A DNA stretch of 64,000 nt from positions 1,922,001 to 1,986,000 of the forward strand of contig NW_026515544.1 of assembly GCF_014898815.1 (NCBI RefSeq), given 5' to 3'. Below are positions 40,901-50,757 of this stretch, one piece after another; the stretch's first letter is position 1; each line of letters begins with the position of its first letter. The stretch comes from Panonychus citri. Taxonomy: Eukaryota > Arthropoda > Arachnida > Trombidiformes > Tetranychidae. Below the pieces are notes generated by a model. That model was not told the origin of the DNA. It searched no databases and saw only the letters and a list, made by a program, of their open reading frames with translations. The position numbers were made by a program, and so were the translations under genes.

Positions 40901-42655
40901 CATATCATCATCATCATCATCATCATCATAACGGTCAAGATATATAACTTGAAATGAATTAATAATTAACTGGAATTGAAACTAATATCATTTAGCTTTA
41001 AGCTTAAAGGTATATAAATAATGATAATGATTAACATTAACCATTCAACCATTTCCATTTACACTTAAATAATTAATTCATTTGACAATCAAATAGACAA
41101 AATGAAAATGATTATGATGATACAAAAATCATCATGATAATTAGTTAATCACTTACCTGTCAATGATGACTGGATCTGATGGAGTTTCATTTCTATTACC
41201 ACAACTTTTTTTGTCACAACAACGGCTATCGAGTGGTCAAGGTTGGTCAGTGTGTCCAAGGAAAATTTCAATGAATGATCAGCAATGAGAGAGAGAAAGT
41301 AGGACAAAAAAAAGAATCGAATTAGTAAACAAAAGGTTAATTACTTGTTGCAAATGATTGAATAGATTTTATGACAATTGTTTCCATTTAATTCTATTGG
41401 TTAATTGGTTGATTAATTGCGAATCAATTGAGAACAAGATTAAGTTAATCTTTTTTTTTTGCTTCTCTCATGAATTCCAAATATTTGTCATCTTTAAATC
41501 AGTCATCATATTGATCATCATCATCATAATCATCTTGTTGATTACGATGAGGAAAAAAAAGATTAATCAACAATCAAGTAATTGACATGATTTTGCTATT
41601 CGATGAACTTAATCATCATCATAATCAACAGTTTTCATTGGAATGTAATGATTAACTAATCAGTTCTATCATGATAACAAAGAGATCATGAGATGACCAT
41701 GATGATGATTAGAAATCAAGTTAAAGGTCAATCAAAGATCATCAAATATGATTAGATCAAGAGAGAGAGAGAGAGAGAGAGAGAGATTTCTTTTGTTTTT
41801 GTTGTCCATCTTTTCAAAGATTCCAAAATCACAATCAATCAATCAATCAGTTTACAATTGTCACTTTCTCCTGGACAAAAAGTTTGAATGGTCACTTGGT
41901 GGACTGAGTGGGTCACTTACCTGCACATAACTTCATGGGTCAGTAAAACACGACACATTTCCGGGTTCTTGTCTTGACCTTCATAGACGATCGCTTGTTT
42001 GGTGACAGAGTCAATCAGTCTTACATATAAATCTTGAGTTTGCCGGACACCATTAGAGTAAACCAATTGAAGTGAATAATGTATTCCATTGTTGGTTTTC
42101 TGAGTATCAGGTTCCTTGGTTTGGACACACAAAGTGATGGTCAAGGTATTTTTTGGACACACACAAAATTCATAACGAGGTTCATTGTGGTCGAGGTTGT
42201 TGTCGATGTTGTTGTCGATAGCACGAAGATTAAAAGATTAGGACGAAAAGAGGATGATTTATAAATGGAAAAAGAAACAGAATTTAAAATGAGAAAAGCT
42301 TTTTTCTTTTCGAATTTTTGAAGAAAAAAAATTTTTTTTTTCTCAATCAATTCGTAGTTGCGTCGATGTGATGGAGATCGTGGTGGCGGTGGTGTTTGTG
42401 GTTATTGGTACTTACTTGATCTTTCTCAATGAACCCCACGAATGAGGTTCGTTCAATTTCAACCGGGTGACCAAATTTATCAAAAAGAGCGATAACAAAG
42501 TGAAAAAAGTTGCTCTTCCTCAGGTTCGGCGGTGGTTGTTTCTCAAAATGAGCTCGACCCAAGCCCACCGGCCACACGGGGTAAGGGGCCATACATGTGT
42601 TGGGTGGCACATTGGGTTGATTATTAGTTAATCCAAACATTGAACTTGTATCCAT
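18731..42655 (-). CDS. COE: COE/EBF (collier/knot) transcription factor
   Basis: Nine exons join in phase to 482 residues: 42416-42655, 41921-42114, 41157-41225, 38966-39047, 26241-26358, 21988-22118, 21654-21780, 19540-19628, 18731-19129. The start is AAAATGG at 42653-42655; a longer frame upstream has only a TTG. The COE DNA-binding domain spans about residues 32-243 (RAHFEKQPPPNLRKSNFFHF; TKQAIVYEGQDKNPEMCRVL) with the COE zinc knuckle HEVMCSRCCDKKSCGNRNE at about 139-157, then DNMFVHNNSKHGRRAKRLDP. The IPT/TIG domain (about 245-325, SEGWTNGGSQVVIIGDNFFE) and a helix-loop-helix (about 330-370, VPRHPGD then EIILRRAAELAEAIYNMPRN) follow. Only one second helix is present, as in other invertebrates. 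The tail is Ala/Ser/Gly-rich and short, ending GPIFGWPGF. The family acts as nuclear dimers in neuronal and muscle fate. The two largest introns (12.6 and 4.1 kb) are probable enhancer space. Confidence 0.95.
19130..19539. other. COE intron 8
   Basis: GT-AG intron between the HLH-encoding exons; AT-rich, with a short GA run near 19420. No other feature seen. Confidence 0.8.
19629..21653. other. COE intron 7
   Basis: About 2.0 kb of AT-rich sequence with no coding exon. It contains the 14-mer TCCCTCCCAGTAAC (21247-21260), which also occurs at 13697-13710. The plus-strand open frame at 20794-20997 has no recognisable domain and is treated as chance. Confidence 0.7.
24959..25000. repeat. (AG)n microsatellite in COE intron 5
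   Basis: Uninterrupted AG run of about 42 bases. Confidence 0.95.
25454..25499. repeat. (GA)n microsatellite in COE intron 5
   Basis: Uninterrupted GA run of about 46 bases. Confidence 0.95.
28584..28636. repeat. (AG)n microsatellite in COE intron 4
   Basis: Uninterrupted AG run of about 53 bases, among the longest in the window. Confidence 0.95.
31907..31941. repeat. compound (AG)n(TG)n microsatellite in COE intron 4
   Basis: AG run passing directly into a TG run. Confidence 0.9.
39048..41156. other. COE intron 3
   Basis: About 2.1 kb of AT-rich sequence with ATC and CT tracts. It holds the third exact TGACCAATGGTCA site at 39507-39519. No coding exon is seen. Confidence 0.7.
39507..39519. 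promoter_or_regulatory. palindromic TGACC-N3-GGTCA site in COE intron 3
   Basis: Third exact copy of the 13-mer found at 12338 and 12844; an inverted pair of nuclear-receptor half-sites. Confidence 0.4.
41226..41920. other. COE intron 2
   Basis: About 0.7 kb between the two exons that encode the zinc knuckle; AT-rich, with a GA run at about 41760-41786. Several GGTCA half-sites occur near its downstream end (around 41237-41247). Confidence 0.7.
42115..42415. other. COE intron 1
   Basis: A 301-bp GT-AG intron. The donor GTAAGT follows FIEKDQ and the acceptor CCAAACCAAG precedes EPDTQKTNNG. Nothing else is seen in it. Confidence 0.8.
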
Positions 42656-43069
42656 TTTGCTGAATTGTTGATAAAAACAAAACAAAACAAAACAAAGACA
42701 ATAATAAAATGATTTAAAGGGTTTTGCTAATTGTTGTTGATGAAACTTTTTCTTATGATGTTGTTGTTATTGTTGTTGCTTCTGTTGATATGAATAACAA
42801 TTGATGCTTAAAGATGAGGATGATGATGATGATGAAACAATGTTATTGTTGTTGTTGTTGTTGATGATGATGAAGATGATGATCAGTATGAAGATTTTTC
42901 AGGGAAAAGAAAGACATAGTGAAAGTGAGATAAACTGAGAGAGAGAAAGAGAGAGAGAGAGAAATGAAGAGAGTGAGTGAGAGAGGGAAAAGTTTTTTAA
43001 TGCGCAAAAGCTTTTCCACTGAGTGTATATTTCTTACCATTGGTTTACTCCCACCGGAGGAGGAGGTCA

Positions 43070-43099
43070 ACATGAGATTATAGGTGCACAATCTCATGT
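43070..43099. repeat. perfect 10-bp-stem hairpin upstream of COE
   Basis: ACATGAGATT and AATCTCATGT form a perfect 10-bp stem around the 10-base loop ATAGGTGCAC, inside the CCCACC-rich segment. Confidence 0.7.
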
Positions 43100-45263
43100 G
43101 GGAGGAGTCGTGGTGATTAAAAAACACACCGACTAATTCAGCCACTCTTGCGCCAAAGGGGTAACACTTTCCACCTCTTCCCCCGCCACCCACTTTCACT
43201 TTCACCCTGTTTTCCATATTCATGTGCACTCATGTCCACTGGTAAGCACCATGATCCACCCTCACACCGAAGGGCCAATTCCCACCCTCTTGGTGCAAAC
43301 TATTGCCCTTGGTGGGATAGATAATCTAATTGCTGGTTAGCTACTTTTTCTCGGCTAATTAGTTGATCATTTGTTTCAATTTGTCAATAAATTTAAAGCT
43401 TTTTCTCTCTCTCTCTTTTCAACTATTAGATATTGATTGTTTGCTCCAATATAATTAATTGTGACAATTAAAATTATTCAATAAATTGTTGGAAACTTTT
43501 CCTCTTCCATATAAATGTTATCCTTATGGGTCAACTTATCATTTGCTATGTTAAATTAGCGGGAAATTAATCACTTCCTTATTATTTTTTTGCTTCGTTC
43601 GCCTTGGGGATGATTAAGACTCTTAGAGATTTGTAGTTTTTCCCCCATTTCCGTTTGTTTTTTTTTCAACAAGATTGACATGAAGATTAACTCTTAACTT
43701 TTACCCTGTTTGTTGTAACAAAAAAAAATCCTCTTCTTATCACCTTGATTATCATGAATGATTTTCAATTGTTAACAACAAATGAATAAATATATTTACC
43801 GTTAGTCTAAGCAACTTGTCACTATCAAGTACATTTTTCATCCCTCATCCCATGATAATTTCATCCAACTCTCCAGTCTATTCATTCATCAATCTTCAAT
43901 GATAGTTGCCCATTTAATTATAATTATTATTATCATTTCCTTCACCCTGAAAGTTACATAAAAATATCATATCTATAGCTCATCTTCATCCTCATCCTCA
44001 TCATCATCCTCATCATCACTAAATTTCAACCTCGTTTTAGTTTCTGCTTTAATAACTTTCACTGTTAATGATGATTACAGTTTTTTTTGTAGCTTTCAAC
44101 TTTGCTATATCATCATCATCATCATGATAATCAGGATGATTATCATATTATGGTGATGATGATAAGGGATGAAGATGAAGTTAGTCAAGAGGGGATGAGG
44201 ATTTGGTAGGAACACAAAAGGATGAAGCTAATAATGATAACCTTAAATGTAACCTCAGGGGTAATCCTTAAATCGATTAGTACGGATCACCCTTTATATG
44301 ATTACTATTCATAATCAGTATTAGGGTGAACATGATAACGGAAAATAACAAGAATAACCTGAGGGCATATTCAAGATTCATCTTCCATCATCATCTCAAT
44401 CTCAATCTGAGTGGAAATTTTTTTACTTTTTATACTTTTCGTTTTTTTTTCACTTCTCTTTGCAAATGTTAATTCAAATTCAGTTTCAAATCTCATCAAT
44501 TCTGTAACTGTATCATGTTAATAACAAAATAATAAACATCATCAAGTTAAACTTTGTCAAATGATACCCTTGAGTTGATTAAAAATAACGGTACATTGTT
44601 TGTTTACATTTGAATAGTTTAAAAAATTGTGTTCATGTTGTTTAATTTACTCACCATTCATTTTAATTGTAAATCAAACAATCAACGGATTTGGTTACTG
44701 TTAAAATAACAACTAATTAACAATAAAGGTTTTAATCAAGGTAAATCTTGATTAGTCTCTCTCTCTCTCTCTTTTTTTTTGTTTAATTACCACAGGTAAA
44801 TATTATTAATTAAATGATTGTTGAACTTTTTTTATTTTTGTTGATTGAATTTTTCTTCCCATTGATTGTTGATGATAATTGTTAATGATGATGATGAGAA
44901 ATGTTTCCTGTGAATTCATTTACAGTCCATCATCAGATTATCTCAATTCTTGGATATCTTTTCCTTTTCCTTTTCAATATCTCTGATCTTTTCTCTCCTC
45001 ATCTTCCTCATCACTTTTCTCATCTCATCTCATCTTCGTCTTCCTCTTTCTCTCTCTCTCTCTTCTTCTTCTTCTTCTTCCATTGTGAATTAAGGTGGAC
45101 CACGTTTATTTCCATCGGCAAGAAATACTACGTTTTAACTCTCGAGGGAATATTAGGAATAGTATTAGATCAATGGAAGAAGATGAAGAAGAAGAAAATT
45201 TTTTCTCTTGTCATCTTAATCATCATCATCATACCTGCCTGATTATCTATGTGGACATAAGAT

Positions 45264-45351
45264 GTCGAAACCGTGATGAATCATTTGAAGGGTGGGAGGA
45301 GGAAAAGGGTCGGTGGGTTGATTGATCGACGACACTCTTCACGGTTTCAAC
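45264..45351. repeat. inverted pair of GTYGAAACCGTGA motifs
   Basis: GTCGAAACCGTGA (45264-45276) faces TCACGGTTTCAAC (45339-45351). A third version, GTTGAAACCGCGA, lies at 45519-45531. Confidence 0.7.
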
Positions 45352-45476
45352 GATTAAAAACAAAACAATAAGGTTTAATTGTCGTAAGTCCACCAAAAGT
45401 GATAACCCCATTTACCTTTAAACAATCTTAACTTTCTCTGTGTTGATTTTTTTTGTCAGAAAAAGAAAAATCAATT

Positions 45477-45515
45477 AACACTAATTAAGATTGTTTTCTT
45501 AAGCGGATTAGTGTT
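45477..45515. repeat. bulged hairpin upstream of COE
   Basis: AACACTAAT-TAAGA pairs with TCTTAAGCGGATTAGTGTT. The stem is 14 bp with a short unpaired bulge on the right arm and a TTGTT-type loop, directly left of the third GTTGAAACCGCGA motif. Confidence 0.6.
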
Positions 45516-46420
45516 TCTGTTGAAACCGCGATTTTCTTGCCAAAGCAAAAATTTGCAAAGATGCATTTATATGATAATGAATTAGGGTGAGTTGGGGTGA
45601 ACTTCCTGATGCATGAGCAACAATATTATCAATAATATTCAGTGTTACTTTTACAGTGAATGCAAAAAAAAAGTCAACTCACCAAGGCAACAAGATACAA
45701 GTGGTTGTGAGGTAGTTTTGTTATTGAAACCAAAGTCATTGATATCGCCACCTCACCATGCACAGGAATCATTGGAACGTGAAGAGAGGGTCAGAATTGG
45801 AGAGAGAGAGAGAGAGAGTGGGGTGGGTATGCAGAAGAAGGTGGAAGATAAGGAAGAGAAAGTGAGAGAGATGAAGCAAAGCAAAAGAGCAACATGAAGT
45901 GAATTATTTTTCTATCACACTTTTTCCACCCTCTCCCACCTTCCACCTCATCCTCTTCCTCTTCCTCCTCCTCCACCATCATCATCATTAAACCAAATAT
46001 ATATATAAATATATTATCAACATACGGACTGATAATAATAAACTATCAATATCATAATATGAACATACAACTCGTTTACAATATAATAAATAGTAACAAG
46101 TTGCACTTCCACCTTCCCTTTAACAAAATCCACCCCACTCTCACTTTGTCTCTCTCTCTTTCTTGGTGATGAGGATGCTTTTTTCCTACTACTGCACAGA
46201 CTTTACTATCATTATCAATACAATAACACCAAACACTATCTCAATGAAAAAGGTTGTTTAAGGTTGAAAGGGCAGCCCATTTATCAATCTAATACCAGTT
46301 TCATTGTTGTTATTTGGGCCAAACTAATTTTCCAACTCATTGTTTTATATTATTATTTATATTTCCTCTTCATTCCTCCCTCTCATTTCACCCTCCATAG
46401 GCTAAAGAAAAAACTAACAT

Positions 46421-46821
46421 TTGGACATCATTTTCTTGTATTCACTTCTTTTCATCTTCATCTTTTATCCACCTCACTATTTTATCATTCTAACTGTACA
46501 TTCAACACAAAATAACAAGTACAACTACTAGTCAATAACTACCCTCTCTTCTTCCTCCTCCTCCTCCTCCACCTCATCTTCATCTTCATCCACCTCCTAT
46601 TCCATCTCCTCCCTCTCCTACTACTACTTTTACTATTTAGTATTGCCCTTGGTCTTCATCCTCATCATTTTTAGATCGCCCCATCTGCTGCTCTACATTT
46701 GCATCCACATCTCTATCTTCATCTTTACAATCACTATCATCTTCATCCTCATCCTCATCCTCATCCTCAAATTCATCCTCAACACTAGCAATTCATCTCG
46801 TTTTTCTTCATCATTCTATTG

Positions 46822-46886
<65 letters not shown>

Positions 46887-47466
46887 ATTCTGTAGATATG
46901 ATAAAAAAGTAAAAGTTTATCCTTATGCTACAAAACTATTACAACAACAAGTAAAAAGTGTTGGTTAAACTTGTTGTTACAATTTTATTAGAGAGAGAGA
47001 GAGAGAGAGACAGAAGACAAAAATGATGATGATGATGATGTTCATTTTTGATGATGCTCCCTCTGTCTTTTTTTTTGTTATTGTCATATCATCCTCATCA
47101 TCATCTTTATCATCATCATAATCACATCACCCAACTAATTTCAATGACAAGTCTTTTAATTGTGTTTTCTTTTCGTGTTTTTATTTTCATCCTATTCTTC
47201 ACTCCATTTACTCCTCAACCTCATCATCTCTAATTTTTCCTCTTCCTCTTCCTTATCCTCTTTCTCCTTTTCTCTCCTTTTCCCTCCTCCACCTCCTCCT
47301 CATCCCTTATCATCTACCACCTTATCATTGATGGTCTTTTTCATCCTCATCCTCATCTTCATCCTCAACAATTTGTCATATACCACAGAAATTATATCAA
47401 GAAGAAAAAAAGAAAAATTTATTTTAATCCAATCTCAATACAAACCAATCAACAATAATGAACAAT
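46421..47466 (+). repeat. inverted-repeat block, left arm (~1.05 kb)
   Basis: This matches the reverse complement of 49387-50405 from TTGGACATCA at the outer edge to AACAAT at the inner edge. Differences seen are mostly in repeat lengths: a 57-base CT run (46824-46880) against about 24 bases in the other arm, one unit in the ATCCTC array, and a 12-base CTTACCTCTCCC insertion in the right arm. The long open frame in each arm is a translation of low-complexity sequence and not a gene. Confidence 0.92.
46824..46880. repeat. (TC)n microsatellite
   Basis: Uninterrupted run of about 57 bases, the longest in the window. It differs in length from its counterpart in the right arm. Confidence 0.95.
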
Positions 47467-49386
47467 ACCAAATAGTTAATCTCATTGTTGGTAAGATTAA
47501 AACCATCATCTGTTAAATGATTACAATTAAAATTAACCATAAAAAATTGTTTCCAATAGTAAAACAATCAATGACATTTATCAATATATTGATTGAAAAT
47601 TAATCCATTGACAGAAATACAATTTTATATAATCTCCTTCAATCGACTAATTTAATTAATTAGGATAATGTTGGTTAGCCATTTCTACGTTTTTTTATTG
47701 CTGTTCATTTGAACGGTAAATAATGTTAATCCAATTTCACCTTAATCATCAAGTCCTCTCATCGAGATTGTCCAATACCAATATTGGCTTGATTATTGAT
47801 CAACTAATCACTTACTATTGCAAGTGGATTAACCTTCATCATCATCACTAATCTAATAAATCGTAAGCATGATGATGATGACAATCAAAGTAATATATTA
47901 TCAACTAATTGGTGAACCTTAATCTTGGATAATAAACAAAACAAAAATACTAAACCATAAAAACTTAAACAAACCGTTAATCTCAATGGATATCAGATTA
48001 TCCTTGGAGATATTATCAAGGTGACACAATTAAATTAAATTTTCACCCAATTAATATTTAAATGGTTGTTGATTACAATCAATTGTTGAGGTTTTTTGGT
48101 TAAATTGTGGATTTTGTAACAAATGATTTGTTGAAATTGAAACGTTTTTTTTTTCACCAACTCGTTGTTCAAATAATTTTCATGAATATTTATCATGTTT
48201 GATTGTTTGTTAAATGATGATGATAGTTAGCTGATTGTTTCATTTGTTTACATTGCAATCGGCAATTTAAATTGCATGGTTATTACACTTTGCAAATATT
48301 AAATGATTATCATTAACTCATTCATCATATTAACAATCAAGAAAAGGGAAAATAATAAACAACTGAAATACATATTAAGTTAGTTGATTAATTGTCCAAG
48401 GAAAGAGATTAGTGAATTAAATCAGTTAAGATGAGAGAGAGAGAGAGGATATAATGATAGTTATGCAATAATCTCATGAAAAATGAGATGAAACTGAATC
48501 GGGAAAGTTAATTGTTGATTATATGGAAATGTAACATTTTCGATAACAATTTAAATTGTCCAATTTGTTCAGAATTGTGATTAGTGTGTGTATGTGTGTG
48601 CAAGGGACAAATTAGCAAAGCATAACAATAATCAATTGACTATCACATGTTATCATCATTTTTTATCATCGATAATGATTAAAGTTGAGGAAAAAAAATC
48701 TTCGATCGATTAATCGACTTTTTTGAACATTCACCTTCTGTTGATGTTTAAAAGTCAAGTCGAGTTATGATTGTTGTGACACACTTATACCTCGACTCCC
48801 ACCTCCTCTACTCATTCATTCATTTATTGTTATTGTAGTATTATCATCATGGAGATTGAGAGAGAGAGAAAGTGAAAAGTTAAATTCTTTTTCTTTGTTT
48901 TTTCAAGAGCACGTGACCTTCGAGGATGAAGGCAACTCGATGGGCCGACTGTCGACACTTGACCGAGTCGAGTGACTAGTCATGCAAGTGATACAATAAT
49001 CGAGCTAATCAGCTTTAATTTTCTGCCCTTCAACTTGCCTTCCATGGGTTAATTGTGGATCAACGTTTAAAGTATTAATATTTATTTTACTTTTATCGAA
49101 TCGAAAAAGAGAAAAAAAAATTTTGTTCTAATTTCGACTTTACTTTTTATTTTTCTTTTCGATCTCATTTCTTTTTTATTTCTCCAAAGTTTTTATTGAT
49201 CTTTTAATTTATTTTCTTTCTCCGTTATGATTGATAATCTTGCATTCGTAATTAGGGTTTTGAGATGTTTACCTTTCGATTGATGGTTGATTGTTTTATG
49301 CCTTAGCTAATGAGCTAATTGTTTTGGAATATGAATTATTGGTTAATGGTTGTTGAATGGATTTGACATCGTTTGTGACAATATGA
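47467..49386. other. spacer of the inverted-repeat block
   Basis: About 1.9 kb present once. Mostly AT-rich with many AATTGTT words and no coding exon. A distinct island at about 48750-48990 is richer in G+C (see next entry). Confidence 0.7.
48750..48990. promoter_or_regulatory. motif-dense island inside the inverted-repeat spacer
   Basis: It contains CACGTGAC (48910-48917, E-box/CLEAR-like), GTCGAC (48951-48956) and the AP-1-like palindrome TGACTAGTCA (48973-48982). ACTCGA/TCGAGT words recur from about 48756 to 48972. Enhancer function is inferred from motif density alone. Confidence 0.4.
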
Positions 49387-49835
49387 ATTGTTCATGATTG
49401 TTGATTGGTTTGTATTGAGATTGGATTAAAATAAATTTTTCTTTTTTTCTTCTTGATATAATTTCTGTGGTATATGACAAATTGTTGAGGATGAGGATGA
49501 TGAGGATGAAAAAGACCATCAATGATAAGGTGGTAGATGATAAGGGATGAGGAGGAGGAGGTGGAGGAGAAGGAGGGAAAAGGAGAAAGAGGATAAGGAA
49601 GAGGAAGAGGAAAAATTAGAGATGATGAGGTTGAGGAGTAAATGGAGTGAAGAATAGGATGAAAATAAAAACACGAAAAGAAAACACAATTAAAAGACTT
49701 GTCATTGAAATTAGTTGGGTGATGTGATTATGATGATGATAAAGATGATGATGAGGATGATATGACAATAACAAAAAAAGACAGAGGGAGCATCATCAAA
49801 AATGAACATCATCATCATCATCATCATTTTTGTCT

Positions 49836-49873
<38 letters not shown>

Positions 49874-50405
49874 ATAAAATTGTAACAACAAGTTTAACCA
49901 ACACTTTTTACTTGTTGTTGTAATAGTTTTGTAGCATAAGGATAAACTTTTACTTTTTTATCATATCTACAGAAGAAAGAGAGAGAGAGAGAGAGATACA
50001 ATAGAATGATGAAGAAAAACGAGATGAATTGCTAGTGTTGAGGATGAATTTGAGGATGAGGATGAGGATGAAGATGATAGTGATTGTAAAGATGAAGATA
50101 GAGATGTGGATGCAAATGTAGAGCAGCAGATGGGGCGATCTAAAAATGATGAGGATGAAGACCAAGGGCAATACTAAATAGTAAAAGTAGTAGTAGGAGA
50201 GGGAGAGGTAAGGAGGAGATGGAATAGGAGGTGGATGAAGATGAAGATGAGGTGGAGGAGGAGGAGGAGGAGGAAGAGAGGGTAGTTATTGACTAGTAGT
50301 TGTACTTGTTATTTTGTGTTGAATGTACAGTTAGAATGATAAAATAGTGAGGTGGATAAAAGATGAAGATGAAAAGAAGTGAATACAAAAAAAGATGATG
50401 TCCAA
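49387..50405 (-). repeat. inverted-repeat block, right arm (~1.02 kb)
   Basis: Reverse-complement partner of 46421-47466. Its outer edge (50405) lies about 350 bases from the stop codon of the channel gene at 50758, so that gene's 3' UTR may run into it. Confidence 0.92.
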
Positions 50406-50692
50406 TTTCATCCTCCTGTCGAGTTCAAATTACTATTTTACAAAGCTCAAAAAATGACTAATCTTTATTGAAGATAAATATAATTAAAGATAAATACAAC
50501 CCAAAGGGTTGAACAAGATTCACTAACAAATCCTTTGATCTCTACCAAAAATGCTCATCACTATTTCGTATCGGCCTCTCACCAGTCTCATTTCAAGCAA
50601 TTTCTCCATCGTTTGTATTATTTCAATAATTAATTTTCTAAAAGTTAACTGTTATCTTTATTTTCATCGTTTATCAAAATCTCCAAGGACTA

Positions 50693-50704
50693 AGCGCCAT
50701 CTAT
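50693..50704 (-). promoter_or_regulatory. CTCF/YY1-like motif ATAGATGGCGCT
   Basis: TAGATGGCG with flanking GC resembles the insect CTCF core (AGATGGCGC) and YY1/Pho sites. The same TAGATGGCG occurs at 57868-57876. Binding is not shown. Confidence 0.35.
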
Positions 50705-50757
50705 GTTTGGACAAAAGTACTTCACGAACTTTGTTTTCAAATTTACATTGAAAATTA

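Larger units (their letters stand above)
42656..46420. other. COE 5' flank / upstream region
   Basis: No coding exon is supported. From 43020 to 43320 the DNA is unusually C-rich (many CCCACC words) and contains a perfect hairpin at 43070-43099. From 45260 to 45535 a 13-bp motif occurs three times next to a bulged hairpin. Two weak COE-like half-sites (CCAAGGGC and CCCCAAGG on the minus strand) lie near 43312 and 43610; autoregulation is only a guess. Confidence 0.5.

Noticed and set aside
42656..42685. N-terminal extension of COE upstream of 42655
   Set aside because: The frame there begins with TTG, not ATG; the ATG with AAAATGG context at 42653-42655 is preferred.
44901..45325. Overlapping plus-strand frames of 113 and 76 codons
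   Set aside because: Composition is CT/GAA/ATC repeat-driven; no family likeness. The region instead shows repeated motifs.
46643..46912. 89-codon open frame, mirrored at 49950-50171 on the other strand
   Set aside because: It is a translation of ATCCTC and CT repeats; the similarity reflects the inverted repeat, and the frame length differs with repeat length.
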